Positions 9,268 to 18,792 of a stretch of 64,000 nt of DNA are shown one piece after another (the first letter of the stretch is position 1; each line of letters begins with the position of its first letter). Source of the stretch: Gemmatimonadota bacterium (GTDB lineage Bacteria > Gemmatimonadota > Gemmatimonadetes > Gemmatimonadales > GWC2-71-9); NCBI GenBank assembly GCA_016713435.1, contig JADJPD010000003.1:1-64000 (forward strand), read 5' to 3'. The notes under the pieces were generated by a model. It searched no databases and was not told where the DNA came from. It saw only the letters and a program-made list of their open reading frames with translations. The translations under genes were made by a program, and so were the position numbers.

Positions 9268-10232
9268 CAGCCCACCGCGGGCTCGAGCAGGGTGAGGGTG
9301 CCCTGGTCGGCGTCGAGCCGGGCGCGCACGCCGAGGGGCAGCGTCCACTGGTCGTCCACGTGGCCGAAGGGGAAGCCGTAGGCCACCGGGATCTTGAGCC
9401 GCGCCAGGTAACTGAAGAGCACCTCGTCAAAGGCCAGCGCGCCGCCATCGCCGGCGCCGCGCTTCATGTCGGTGAACTGCCCCACCACCACGCCGGCCAG
9501 CTGCTTGAGGACGCCCATGAGGCGAAGCTGGGAGAGGAGCCGGTCCACGCGGTACAGGTCCTCGCCCACGTCCTCGAGGAAGAGGAGGGCCCCGTTGAGA
9601 TCGGGGAAGTACGGCGTGCCGGCGAGCGCCAGCAGCAGCGTCAGGTTCCCGCCCACGAGCGGTCCCTCGGCCGCCCCGCCAGCGAGGGCGACGATGCGCG
9701 GACTCCGCGGCACCAGCACATCCGCCGGCGGCGTGCGCCCGGTCAGGAGCCCGGCCGGTTCCGCGCGGGTGAGCACCTGCTCGAAGTGGGTACGACTGAA
9801 GCCTGTGAGCGGCGCGCGGCTCATCGGGCCGTGGAAGGTGACCAGGCCGGTTTGCGCCCGGATCGCCAGGAGGAGCGCGGTGATGTCCGAGAAGCCGATG
9901 ACGGGCTTGGGCCAGCGGGCCAGCGCCTCGTAGTTCACCCGGTCCAGGAGCCGGGTCACGCCATACCCGCCGCGCAGGCACCAGACCGCGTCCATGGTCG
10001 GGTCCTCGAGGGCCGTGTTGAGATCGGCGACCCGCACGTCGTCCGTACCGGCGAGGTAGCCGTGGCGCTCGAGGGCGTGCTCGCCGGGCGCCGGCACCCA
10101 GCCGAGGGCCTGACAGAGTTCGATGCCGCGCGCGAGGTCGTCGCGCTCGCCGAGCGGGCCCGAGGGCGCCACGAGGGCGACACGACTTCCCGGCGCCAGC
10201 CGAGGCGGGCGAATGACAGCTTTTGACCCCAT
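9267..10232 (-). CDS. LD-carboxypeptidase, peptidase family S66
   Basis: About 321 residues. It shows the S66 layout: N-terminal RVALVAPSGPLGERDDLARGIE, WCLRGGYGVTRLLDRVNY, PKPVIGFSDITALLLA with the nucleophile Ser in GFSD, GPMS, GGNLTLLLALAGTPYFPDL, LFLEDVGEDLYRVDRLLSQL, and the C-terminal FPFGHVDDQWTLPLG with the catalytic His/Glu region. Such enzymes trim D-Ala from tetrapeptides in peptidoglycan recycling or cleave microcin-like peptides. No signal peptide, so probably cytosolic. I choose ATG 10230-10232, with a GGGGGA Shine-Dalgarno, over the ATG 12 bases upstream. Confidence 0.88.
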   Translation of the reverse strand: MGSKAVIRPPRLAPGSRVALVAPSGPLGERDDLARGIELCQALGWVPAPGEHALERHGYLAGTDDVRVADLNTALEDPTMDAVWCLRGGYGVTRLLDRVNYEALARWPKPVIGFSDITALLLAIRAQTGLVTFHGPMSRAPLTGFSRTHFEQVLTRAEPAGLLTGRTPPADVLVPRSPRIVALAGGAAEGPLVGGNLTLLLALAGTPYFPDLNGALLFLEDVGEDLYRVDRLLSQLRLMGVLKQLAGVVVGQFTDMKRGAGDGGALAFDEVLFSYLARLKIPVAYGFPFGHVDDQWTLPLGVRARLDADQGTLTLLEPAVG

Positions 10233-10242
10233 CCGGTCCCCC

Positions 10243-10840
10243 ATGATAGATTTGCGCCTTCCCACCCACGCCGGAGTCCTCGCCTTGCGCGCCTCGCACC
10301 CGACGCTGCTCACCGTAGGGAAGGTGATGGCCGAGCATCGCGAGGCAGTGGTACGGGAATGGGCCAACTGGCTCACCGTCCGCGTCTCCTCCGCCCTCCC
10401 CATCCCGCGCGAGACCGTCGAGCGCGAGCTCACGCTGCTCTACGACGTGCTGACCGAGAGCGTGGGCCCGCTGCGGCGCGCGGTGACCGAAGTCTGGCAC
10501 CACGCCTGCGAGCACTACGGCCGGATCGGCGCGGCGCGGCCTCGCGGCCGGCGAGATCGTCGAGGAGATCCAGTACCTGCGCGAGCTGCTCACCCGCCGG
10601 GTCGGCCCGCTGCTCACCACCCTGCGCCAGCGCCAGGCCATGGCCATCATTCTCCGCCTCAACGCCGTGCTCGACAAGGGCATCGCGGTGGCGGTGGTGG
10701 GCTACACCGACGCGCTCGTCGCGGCGCTCTTCACCCAGAACGGCGTCCCCGCGCCCGAGGGCGGGACCGACACCGGCGACATCCTCCGCCAGGTGGAGGA
10801 GCTCGAGGCCGAGCTCCACACCGCGCTCCGCAGCGCGTAA
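10243..10840 (+). CDS. Helical protein resembling the RsbRD N-terminal domain (frameshift)
   Basis: About 198 residues, all helical: VMAEHREAVVREWANWLTVR, PRETVERELTLLYDVLTESV, GEIVEEIQYLRELLTRRVGPLLTTLRQRQ, RLNAVLDKGIAVAVVGYTDAL. The pattern resembles RsbRD-type sensory domains found before STAS or histidine-kinase modules, but no output domain follows. An extra base near 10549 breaks the frame after RIGAAR; removing it restores LAAGEIVEEI. The start is uncertain: a promoter-like TAGATTTG (10247-10254) overlaps the first codons, so translation may begin at TTG 10285 or ATG 10327. It is divergent from the S66 gene. Confidence 0.6.
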
Positions 10841-10875
10841 CCCTCCGGCCGCGGCGTCGCGCGGCCCGCCCGCCC

Positions 10876-12031
10876 GTGTCCCTGCTCCCGGTCCTGCCCT
10901 GGCTGGTCCCCTACGCCGTGCTGCCGCGGCTGGCGCGGAAGTCGCCGAACCTGGCCGACGTGGCGCCCGTCCTCACTGGCCCCAAGGTGAGCGTGATCAT
11001 CCCCGCGCGCAACGAGGCGGCCACCCTCGCGACGGTGGTGCGCTCCGTGCTGGCCTCGCGCTACGCCGACTTCGAGGTCCTCGTGGTGGACGACCGCTCC
11101 ACCGACGGCACCGCCGAGCTGGCCTGCCGGCTGGGGCAGGAGCCGGGCGCGGCGGGGCGGCTCCGGCTGGTGCGAGGAGTGGAGCTGCCGGAGGGATGGT
11201 ACGGGAAGCCCTGGGCCTGCCACCAGGGCGCGGCGGCGGCCACCGGCGAGTTCCTCCTCTTCACCGACGCCGACACGCGTCACGGCCCCGACCTGCTCCC
11301 GCACGCGGCGGGCGCCTTCGCCGCGCTCCCCATCACGGTGCTGACGGTGGCCCCGTTGCAGCGCTGCGAGGGCTTCTGGGAGCGGGTGGTGATGCCGCTG
11401 TTCTGGCTGCTGCTCGGCATCCGCTTCCACCCGCTGGTGGTGTCGGCCGGGCGGCGCGAGCGGGACGTCATCGCCAACGGCCAGTTCATCATGTGCCACC
11501 GCGACACCTACGCGCGGCTCGGCGGCCACGAGGGCGTCCGCCGCGAGGTGGCGGAGGACCTGGCGCTGGCGCAGCGCGCCTGGCGCCAGGGCGAGCGGCT
11601 CCACTTCGCCTTCGCCGACCGGTTCATGGAGACCCGGATGTACACGAGCCTCGCCGGCATCGTGGAGGGCTGGTCCAAGAACGTGTACCTCGGCAGCAGG
11701 CGCAGCTATCCCGACGCGCCGCTCATGCGCGCGCTGATTCCCCTGGCGCTGGCGCTGGCGATGGTGTTCTGGCTGGTCCCGCTCCTCGCCGTGCTCCTCA
11801 CCGCGCCCGCGGTGCCGGCCTGGGCCTGGGCGGCGCTGGGCCTGTCGACCGCGTTCTGGGCGCTCATCGCCTACGGCATGCAGATCCCCGCCTGGTACAG
11901 CCTCCTCCACCCGCTCGGCGCGCTGGTGGGCCTCGGCATCGTCCTCCGGTCCACGCTGCGCGGGCGGGGGGCGCGTGGTGTGGAAGGGGCGGACGTACGG
12001 CGCGTCGGTCAACCAGGTGCCCTCGTCGTAG
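10876..12031 (+). CDS. Family 2 glycosyltransferase, CrtQ/HpnB-like membrane protein
   Basis: About 385 residues. N-terminal hydrophobic segment, GT-A fold with VSVIIPARNEAATLATVV, VLVVDDRSTDGTAEL, the metal-binding FTDADTRHGPDLL, and the acceptor motif EDLALAQRAWRQG, then three C-terminal membrane helices (about 285-360). The last residues VVWKGRTYGAS are typical of the CrtQ/hopanoid-associated glycosyltransferase group, which acts on apolar acceptors such as carotenoids or hopanoids. A one-base shift near 11967 in a G run moves the ending into the next frame, giving a TAG at 12029-12031; unshifted, the frame runs into the repeat element at 12050. The start is GTG 10876. Confidence 0.85.
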
Positions 12032-12049
12032 GTGGGGCCGGCCGCCTGG

Positions 12050-12269
12050 TTCACCGCAGAGGCACGGAGACGCGGAGGGCCGCAGAGGGCCCGCCCCGAA
12101 GGTAGGCGTTGCCTATAGCTGGGAGAGGGTGGCCTGGCAGCCCGGGTGGGAAAGGGTGCCGGACCCGAGTTGATACCCACCAAGACGCAGCGGGCTCACC
12201 GTGCGATGAGCCCACCATCCTCGAGCAGGTCCTCTGCGGCCCTCCGCGTCTCCGCGCCTCTGCGGTGAA
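12050..12269. mobile_element. About 220-bp element with terminal inverted repeats (copy A)
   Basis: The left end TTCACCGCAGAGGC plus about 30 further bases recurs inverted at the right end (12225-12269). The inner right half (about 12130-12225, containing GGTGCCGGACC, CACCAAGACGCAGCGGG and GATGAGCCCACCATC) matches the interior of the copies at 41907 and 43570. It has no gene and looks like a MITE-like or REP-derived non-autonomous element. Confidence 0.7.
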
Positions 12270-12284
12270 ACCGGCACCCAGCCC

Positions 12285-12887
12285 TCACCCCCGTAGCACC
12301 CGCCACGCCATGGCCGCCTGCCAGGCCGCCATGACGCCGACGGAGGTGAGCATGAGCGGGTGCCCCGGCGGCGCCAGCACGTTGCCGAGGAGGCCGGCGC
12401 CGCAGGCCAGCCAGGCGAGGGCGGTGAGCGCGCGTGGAGCTGACGAACGCGTGGCCAGCGCGAGGCCGGCCGCGGCGATGGCCACGAGGAAACCGGCCAG
12501 CCGCCCGCACATCACGGCGAACTGGTGCAGGGCCTGGTAGGTGAGCGCCAGGTCCGGGGTGGCCGGGGCCGCCGCGAGCAGGGTGCCGGCGCCGGTCATG
12601 TAGGCGATGTTGACGCCGTTGAGCGCGTGGCCGATCGCCAGGGTGACGCATGCCGCGGTGAGTGCCGGCCGCGCCTCGCGGCGGGCGTCGAGCCAGACGG
12701 CCCAGATGCCGGCGATGATGAGGCCGGTGGCGTGGAGCAGCGTGTAGTGCACCAGCGCCCAGTGGGGCGTGGCCGCGATCAGCGCCAGGTCCCCCGCGCC
12801 GGTGAGCGGGAGGATGGGATGGAACGCCGAGGCCGCGAGGAGGAGGACGCTGCCGAGGAGCAGCAGCACCGCCAGCAGCCGGGTCAC
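12285..12887 (-). CDS. Small integral membrane protein of unknown function
   Basis: The protein has 200 residues and about six hydrophobic helices (LLAVLLLLGSVLLLAASA; HYTLLHATGLIIAGIWAVWL; ALTAACVTLAIGHALNGV; FAVMCGRLAGFLVAIAAAGLAL; LTALAWLACGAGLLGNVL; LTSVGVMAAWQAAMAW). I recognise no family. The start is GTG (12885-12887) overlapping the stop of the upstream histidine kinase gene (GTGA), so it is translationally coupled to it and may serve the same signalling pathway. It ends 16 bases from repeat copy A. Confidence 0.75.
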   Translation of the reverse strand: MTRLLAVLLLLGSVLLLAASAFHPILPLTGAGDLALIAATPHWALVHYTLLHATGLIIAGIWAVWLDARREARPALTAACVTLAIGHALNGVNIAYMTGAGTLLAAAPATPDLALTYQALHQFAVMCGRLAGFLVAIAAAGLALATRSSAPRALTALAWLACGAGLLGNVLAPPGHPLMLTSVGVMAAWQAAMAWRVLRG

Positions 12888-14986
12888 GCCGGCTCCGTGC
12901 GCGGGCTCCGGTCCAGGACCTCGCGGACGCGGGTGGTGAGGTCGGCCAGGGTCCAGGGCTTCTGCAGCAGCGCCAGCTCGCCGTCGGGGAGGTCGCCGCG
13001 CATGATCTCGTGCGCCGCGTAGCCGCTGGTGAACAGGAACCGCACCGCCTGCCCCTCCTGCCGCATGGTGCGGTAGAGCGCGATGCCGCCAAGCTTGGGC
13101 ATCACCACGTCGGTGATGACGAGGTCGATGTCGCGGAGCCCGTTGCGGAACAGCTCCAGCGCCTCGAGCCCGTCCTCCGCCGTGACGACGCGGTAGCCCA
13201 CCCGCTCGAGCGCGCGCTGCGCCACCCGCCGGAGCCCTTCTTCATCCTCCACCAGCAGGATCTTCTCCTGCCCGCCCGAGAGGAGCGCCGGCGCCGGTGC
13301 CAGGTCGGCGAGGGGCTGGTCCTCGCGGGCGAGCGGCAGGAAGACGCGCACCTCGGTGCCCTGGCCCAGCGCGCTGTCGAGCTCCAGGAAGCCGCCGTGC
13401 TGCTGGGTCAGGCCGTAGATCATGGCCATGCCGAGGCCGCTGCCCTCGCCCGGCGCCTTGGTGGTGAAGAAGGGCTCGAAGACGTGGGCCTTCACCCGCT
13501 CGTCCATGCCCGACCCGGTGTCGCGCACCACGAGGCAGGCGTACTGGCCGGGGGCCGCGCCGGTGGCGGTCTTGGCCACGTCGGCACGGCGCACCCCCAC
13601 CTGCAGGCGGCCGCCGCCCTGCATGGCGTCGCGCGCGTTGGTGACGAGGTTGAGCAGGATCTGCTCGATGGCGCCCGCGTCCGCGAGCACCTTGACCGGC
13701 TGCGCGCCGCGGGTGAACTCCATCTCGATGTGCGCGGGCAGCAGGCGGCGCAACGTGCCCGCGAGGTCCCCCACGACGCGGCCGAGATCCAGCACCTGGT
13801 AGGTGAGCGGCGCGTGGCGGCTGAAGCCGAGGAGCTTCCGGATCATCTGGGCGCCGCGGCGGGCGGCGGCCTGGAGCTCGTCGAGGTCGTGCTGCAGGTC
13901 GTCGCGGCCGCTCGGCAGCGCGCTGGCCATCAGCTCGCTGTTGGCGAGCACCACGGTGAGCAGGTTGTTGAGGTCGTGCGCGATGCCACCGGTGAGCTGG
14001 CCCACGGCTTCCATCTTCTGTGCCTGGCGGAGCTGCTCCTCGAGCTGGCGGCGCGCCGTGATGTCGCGGACGATGGCCTGCAGGCGCCCGTCGCCCAGGT
14101 CGCGGGCGCTGATCTCCACCTCGACGGTGGTGTTGTCGGGGCGGAGCAGGCGGCGCTCGCTCAGGAGGGTCTTGCCCTCGATGAGGTCGCGCAGCTTGAA
14201 GGGCTTGCGGAGCCGCTCGTCGGCCGGGAGGAAGTCGGGGAAGGCGCGGCCGATGATCTCGCCGCGGCCGCGGCCCAGCAGTTCCTCGGCCCGCGCGTTG
14301 GCCTCGATCACGAGCCCCTGCCGGTCGGTGACCAGGATGGCGTCGGACGCCTGCTCCAGCGCGCGGCGGTAGTTGGCCTCGGACTCGACCAGCTGCCGCT
14401 CGGCGCGCACGCGGTCGGAGATGTCGTGGACGATCGAGAACAGCACCGGCCGCCCGTTCAGCACGATGGGGCTCGAGTGCATCTCCACGTCGCGCACCGC
14501 GCCCGAGCGGAGCCGGTGCCGGAACACGAAGAAGTTGCGCCGCTCCTCCTCCGCCGCCCGCACCATCTCGCGCAGCGTGGCGAGGTCCACGGTGTTGAGC
14601 TCCACCACGCTCTTGCCGATCAGCTCGTCCCGCGACCAGCCGTAGAACAGCACCGCCGCCGGGTTCACGTCCACCAGCGCCAGCGACTCCACGTCCACGA
14701 GGAGGCACACCGACGTGGTCTTCTCGAAGATCTGCCGGTAGCGCGACTCGCTCTCCGCCTGCGCCACCTCCGCCGCCGCCACCGCCGCGATCCCGCGGTG
14801 CATCACCCACCACGCCAGCACGGCCGTGACCGCGACGTAGCCCAGCCCCTTCACCGTCTGGCCTATGATGTCGTGGACCAGGCGGTCGGAGAAGAAGATC
14901 CACAGCGTGCCCATCACGGCGTACGCCGCCGCGATGGCCACCGGCAGCTGCCGGCGCGAGAGCTGGAAGCGGCCGCGCGGCGCCAT
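12884..14986 (-). CDS. Hybrid sensor histidine kinase (TM-PAS-PAS-HisKA-HATPase-REC)
   Basis: A 700-residue membrane sensor. Two N-terminal helices (AIAAAYAVMGTLWIFFSD; GLGYVAVTAVLAWWVM) precede a first PAS domain (RYRQIFEKTTSVCLLVD ... VHDISDRVRAER) and a second (NYRRALEQASDAILVTD ... IVRDITARRQLEEQ). The HisKA phospho-acceptor is the His in GGIAHDLNNLLTVVL. The ATPase domain has LLNLVTNARDAM (N box), VVRDTGSGMDE (G1) and GEGSGLGMAMIYG (G2). The C-terminal receiver has LVEDEEG, phospho-Asp in LVITDVVMPKLGG and the LQKPW lysine. Such kinases relay phosphate within the protein or to an unlinked partner; no response regulator is adjacent. I chose ATG 14984-14986; the longer open frame overlaps the secreted-protein gene. 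Confidence 0.93.
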   Translation of the reverse strand: MAPRGRFQLSRRQLPVAIAAAYAVMGTLWIFFSDRLVHDIIGQTVKGLGYVAVTAVLAWWVMHRGIAAVAAAEVAQAESESRYRQIFEKTTSVCLLVDVESLALVDVNPAAVLFYGWSRDELIGKSVVELNTVDLATLREMVRAAEEERRNFFVFRHRLRSGAVRDVEMHSSPIVLNGRPVLFSIVHDISDRVRAERQLVESEANYRRALEQASDAILVTDRQGLVIEANARAEELLGRGRGEIIGRAFPDFLPADERLRKPFKLRDLIEGKTLLSERRLLRPDNTTVEVEISARDLGDGRLQAIVRDITARRQLEEQLRQAQKMEAVGQLTGGIAHDLNNLLTVVLANSELMASALPSGRDDLQHDLDELQAAARRGAQMIRKLLGFSRHAPLTYQVLDLGRVVGDLAGTLRRLLPAHIEMEFTRGAQPVKVLADAGAIEQILLNLVTNARDAMQGGGRLQVGVRRADVAKTATGAAPGQYACLVVRDTGSGMDERVKAHVFEPFFTTKAPGEGSGLGMAMIYGLTQQHGGFLELDSALGQGTEVRVFLPLAREDQPLADLAPAPALLSGGQEKILLVEDEEGLRRVAQRALERVGYRVVTAEDGLEALELFRNGLRDIDLVITDVVMPKLGGIALYRTMRQEGQAVRFLFTSGYAAHEIMRGDLPDGELALLQKPWTLADLTTRVREVLDRSPRTEPA

Positions 14987-14991
14987 GCGGC

Positions 14992-15642
14992 TCAGCGACC
15001 GGCCGTCCGCACGATGCGCAGGCCCTGCGCCGGCAGCTGCCCGCCGAGGATGCCGCCCTGCGCATCCACCTGGAAGCGGAGCTCGATGCTGCCCAGCCGC
15101 ACCAGCGCCGAGTCGGCGCCGAGACGGGCGACGGTGCCGCCCAGGGTCTGCCCGCCGCCGAGGTTGAAGAAGGGCAGCGTGGCCGAGCCCCCGGCGCGCA
15201 CCGCGCGGCGCGTGGCCAGCTCGAGGAAGGCGGTGGAGAGGTTCAGGTAGGGCACGGACGCGGCCTGCGTGGGCAGGAGGGTGGTGCGCACCCCCGCGCC
15301 GCGGTTGGCCTGGTCGATGGCGACGCTGTCGTCCTTGAAGATGACGCGGGTGGTCTGGCGGGCAGGGCCGTCCTCGGGGTCGCTGCCCCGCCACGCGGCC
15401 AGCTCGAGCAGCGGGGTGGTGCCGTCCGCGAGCACGGTGACGGTGTAGCTGATGCGCTCGCTCACCTGCCCCGCCGCCTCGCGCACCAGGCGGCCGGTCA
15501 GCGTGAAGCTGTCGCGCGTGAACTGCTCCACCGCCACCGTGTCCGCGCCCTTGAGCACCACGAAGCCGCCGGCCTGCTGCGCCGGCAGGACGGCGGGAAG
15601 GAGCACGAGCGCCGCCACCGCGGCGACCGGGGAACGGGGCAT
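14992..15642 (-). CDS. Secreted protein of unknown function
   Basis: 216 residues with a cleavable signal peptide (SPVAAVAALVLLPAVLPAQQ). The mature part is beta-rich (GGFVVLKGADTVAVEQFTRDSFTLTGRLVRE; SERISYTVTVLADG; SIELRFQVDAQGGILGGQL), like periplasmic or outer-membrane-associated beta proteins. No family recognised. It lies 5 bases upstream of the histidine kinase in the same direction, so it may be a co-expressed periplasmic partner. The upstream ORF extension (13 residues) lacks the signal-peptide pattern, so ATG 15640-15642 is used. Confidence 0.75.
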   Translation of the reverse strand: MPRSPVAAVAALVLLPAVLPAQQAGGFVVLKGADTVAVEQFTRDSFTLTGRLVREAAGQVSERISYTVTVLADGTTPLLELAAWRGSDPEDGPARQTTRVIFKDDSVAIDQANRGAGVRTTLLPTQAASVPYLNLSTAFLELATRRAVRAGGSATLPFFNLGGGQTLGGTVARLGADSALVRLGSIELRFQVDAQGGILGGQLPAQGLRIVRTAGR

Positions 15643-15738
15643 GCCAGCCTCGCAGCCAGGGTGGGGACCGGGGGGTCGCACTTTTCCGCACCGGCCTGTC
15701 AGATCCTCGTTACCAACTTAGCAGCGCCTGCCCCCACC

Positions 15739-18700
15739 ATGGATCCCCATTCTCCCGGGGTCCCCATGGAGCGCCGTGCCCTGCTGTCCCGCCTCACTCG
15801 CCTGGCCGACCTGCCCGGCCTTGTCGCTAGTCTCGGCATCCGGCCCGCGTGGCAGGAGTTCCCGCCCGAGCCGCCCCTGGTCCGTGGGGCCGGCGGGGCC
15901 GCCGTGGTGGGCATGGCGGGGGGCTTCGAGTGGATCGGCCTCACCGGGAGCCCGGCGGGCGACGTAGCCCGCCGCGCCAGCCACGCCCTCGCCGCCCGGG
16001 GCCGGGTGGCCGGGGTGCTGGTCCTCGACCCGGTCACCCGGCGCCTGGGCCTCGGCATCGCCGTGGCGGCGCCGGCCGTGGCGGTGCTGCCCCTCGACGC
16101 CCCGGGCGCGGCCGACGAGGAGCGGCTGGAGCGCCTGACTCGGCTGGCCGACCTCCGCGGCCTGGCCTACGCCCTCCGGGCGGCCGAGGTGCTCCAGGGC
16201 GAGGACGCTGGCCGCCGCTTCATCCGGGCCTTCGTGGCCAGCCTCGACGCCATGGCGGCGGCGCTCCCCGTCCCGGGCCGGGGGGCGGTGCGGCGGGAGC
16301 TGGCGCTGCTGCAGCTGACGCGGGTGCTGTTCCTCTACTTCGTGCAGGCCAAGGGGTGGCTCGACGGGCGCCCCGACTTCCTCCGCCGCGCCGTGGACGA
16401 CGCGCTGGGGGCGCGCCGTCCGCTCCACGCGGCGCTCTTCCGGCCGCTCTTCTTCGGCACCCTCAACCGGGCGCCGGCGGCGCGGGGCCGGGCGCGGCAG
16501 TTTGGCCGGATCCCGTTCCTGAACGGCGGGCTGTTCGAGCCGCACCCGCTGGAGCGGGCCTGGCGGGTGGAGGTGCCCGACGCGGCCTGGCAGCAGGCGT
16601 TCGACGACGTGTTCGAGCGGTTCCACTTCACCGTGCACGAGGACGCGCCGGCGGGGGTCATCGCGCCGGACATGCTGGGACGGGTCTTCGAGGGGCTCAT
16701 GGCGCGGGAGGACCGGCGCGCCAGCGGCGCGTTCTACACCCCGGCGGCCCTGGTGACCCGCCTGGTGGATGCCGCCCTGGCCGCCCACCTCGGCGCCCGG
16801 GTCGGCATGGAGCCGGCGGAAGCCGCCGCGCGCCTGGCTGCGCGAGACCCGGCCCTGCTCCCCCCGCTCCGGCGGGTCACCCTGCTCGATCCCGCGGTCG
16901 GGTCCGGCGCCTTCCTGCTCGGCGCACTCGAGCGGCTCGCGGCCCTGCTCGCGACCGACGCGCCCCCCGCCCAGCTGCGCCGCCGGATCCTGGCCACCAG
17001 CCTCTTCGGGGTGGACCGGAATCCCATGGCGGTCCGCCTGGCCGAGCTCCGGCTCTGGCTCGCCGTGATCGCCGGGGACCCGGCACAGGCGCCCGAAGCG
17101 GTTGAGCCGCTCCCCAACCTCGACGGCCTCGTCCGCCAGGGCGACAGCCTGCTCGATCCCGCCGCCGTGCTCGCCACCCTCGGCGTGCGGCCCGGGGCCC
17201 CCGGCCCCGCCCTCGGCGAGGCCCGGCGCCGCTTCGTGACCGCGCGCGGCGCGGAGAAGCCCGAGCGCCTGCGCCAGCTCCGGCGCGCCGAGGTGGCGGC
17301 CTTCGCCGACTGCCTGACACGGGCCGAGGGCCAGGTGGAGCGCGCCATCACCGAGTGCCTCGGGGCGGCGCGCGCGCCGACCCTCTTCGGCGGCACCCGC
17401 GGCCTCGATGGCGAATTGCGGCCCCGGCTCCGCCAGCTCCGCCTCCGCCAGCGCGAGCTCCGCCGCCTGGCCCGCCGGCTCCGGCAGGCGGGGGAGGTGG
17501 GGTGGTTCGCGTACGAAGTGCAGTTTGCCGACGTGCTGGCGGCGGGCGGGTTCGACCTGGTCCTTGGGAACCCGCCCTGGGTCCGCGCCGAGGTGCTGCC
17601 ACCCCGGGTGCGCGAGGCGCTGGCGCGGCGCTACCGCTGCTGGCGCGGCGGCGGGCGCGGCTTTGCCCACCAGCCGGACCTCGCGCTGGCGTTCGTGGAG
17701 CGTGGCGTGGAACTGCTGGCGCCGGGCGGCACCCTGGCCTTCCTGCTCCCCGCCAAGCTGGCCACCGCGGGCTATGCCCGCGCGCTCCGCCAGGAGCTGG
17801 CGGAGCACCACACCCTCGAGGCCCTCGCCGACCTGGCCGGGGAGCCCACCGCGGCGTTCGACGCCGTGACCTATCCCGCCGCCCTGGTGCTGACCCGCGC
17901 CCGCCCGCGACCGCATCACACCGTGCGCCTCGGCCTGGCCGCGGATGCGCCCGCGGTGCCGCAGGCGGCGTGGCAGGGAGGCGGGCCGTGGCGGCTCGCC
18001 GCGCCCGCGGTGCTGGAGGCGCTGGCCGAGGTGGCCGGACAACATCCCCGCCTCGGCGAACGCTTCCCACCGCAGCTCGGCGTGAAGACCGGCGCCAACA
18101 GCCTCTTCCTCGACCCGCCGGCGGAGGTGGAGCCGGCGGTGATCCGGCAGGCGCTCCGCGGCCGGGACCTGGCGCCGTTCCGGGCCCGGCCCCGGCGCCG
18201 GCTGTTCTATCCCCACGGGCCCACCGGCCAGGTCCGCCCCGCGCTCCCCGCCGCCGCGCGGGCCTGGGCGGCCGCGCACGAGCCCGCCCTCCGCGCACGG
18301 GTGGACTACGTGGGCGGCCCCTGGTGGACCCTGTTCCGCACCGCCGGCGCCACCGCGCCCCACCGCGTGGCCTGGGCCGACCTGTCCCGCCAGCTCCACG
18401 CGGTGCCCCTCACCGGCCCCGGGAGCGGCGAGCTGGTGCCGCTCAACACCTGCTACCTGGTGCCCGTCCCGGACGCCGGCCACGCGCTGGCCCTCGCCGC
18501 CTGGCTCAACACCAGCTGGCTCCGCGCCGCCGCCCGGCTCCAGGCGGAGCCGGCGCGCGGCGGCTTCGCCCGCTTCAACGCCCGCGTGGTGGGCGACCTG
18601 CCGCTCCCCCCCGCCGTCCTCACCGACCCTGACCTCATTGCGCTGGCGGAGCGGGGCCGCCGGGGCGAGCCCGTGCAGGAGGAGCTCGATGATGTCGCCG

Positions 18701-18792
18701 CCCGCCACCTCGGCCTCTCCCCCCGCGCCGCGGCCGTGCTGCTGGCCGCCACCGCCCCGGATCGTGGCCGAGGCGCTCCGGAGCGTCCATGA
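15739..18792 (+). CDS. Large N6-adenine DNA methyltransferase (Eco57I/DrmM-like)
   Basis: 1017 residues. SAM-binding motif I is LLDPAVGSGAFLLGAL (about residue 380), preceded by SGAFYTPAALVTRLVDAAL and followed by GVDRNPMAVRLAELRLWLA. The catalytic motif IV is LVLGNPPWVRAE (about 615). The C-terminal half resembles a target-recognition region (GVKTGANSLFLDP; NTCYLVPV; WLNTSWLRAAARLQAE). The N-terminal 300 residues have no nuclease motif that I recognise. The next gene is an SNF2-type helicase overlapping by about 29 bases, so the pair likely works together as a modification-based defence or DNA-surveillance system. ATG 15739 or 15766 are both possible starts; neither has a good Shine-Dalgarno. 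Confidence 0.88.
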   Translation: MDPHSPGVPMERRALLSRLTRLADLPGLVASLGIRPAWQEFPPEPPLVRGAGGAAVVGMAGGFEWIGLTGSPAGDVARRASHALAARGRVAGVLVLDPVTRRLGLGIAVAAPAVAVLPLDAPGAADEERLERLTRLADLRGLAYALRAAEVLQGEDAGRRFIRAFVASLDAMAAALPVPGRGAVRRELALLQLTRVLFLYFVQAKGWLDGRPDFLRRAVDDALGARRPLHAALFRPLFFGTLNRAPAARGRARQFGRIPFLNGGLFEPHPLERAWRVEVPDAAWQQAFDDVFERFHFTVHEDAPAGVIAPDMLGRVFEGLMAREDRRASGAFYTPAALVTRLVDAALAAHLGARVGMEPAEAAARLAARDPALLPPLRRVTLLDPAVGSGAFLLGALERLAALLATDAPPAQLRRRILATSLFGVDRNPMAVRLAELRLWLAVIAGDPAQAPEAVEPLPNLDGLVRQGDSLLDPAAVLATLGVRPGAPGPALGEARRRFVTARGAEKPERLRQLRRAEVAAFADCLTRAEGQVERAITECLGAARAPTLFGGTRGLDGELRPRLRQLRLRQRELRRLARRLRQAGEVGWFAYEVQFADVLAAGGFDLVLGNPPWVRAEVLPPRVREALARRYRCWRGGGRGFAHQPDLALAFVERGVELLAPGGTLAFLLPAKLATAGYARALRQELAEHHTLEALADLAGEPTAAFDAVTYPAALVLTRARPRPHHTVRLGLAADAPAVPQAAWQGGGPWRLAAPAVLEALAEVAGQHPRLGERFPPQLGVKTGANSLFLDPPAEVEPAVIRQALRGRDLAPFRARPRRRLFYPHGPTGQVRPALPAAARAWAAAHEPALRARVDYVGGPWWTLFRTAGATAPHRVAWADLSRQLHAVPLTGPGSGELVPLNTCYLVPVPDAGHALALAAWLNTSWLRAAARLQAEPARGGFARFNARVVGDLPLPPAVLTDPDLIALAERGRRGEPVQEELDDVAARHLGLSPRAAAVLLAATAPDRGRGAPERP

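Noticed and set aside
15739..16600. Restriction nuclease domain at the N terminus of the large methyltransferase
   Set aside because: No PD-(D/E)XK, HNH or GIY-YIG spacing could be seen; VLVLDPVTRRLGLGIAV looks like a strand pair but has no E-x-K partner.
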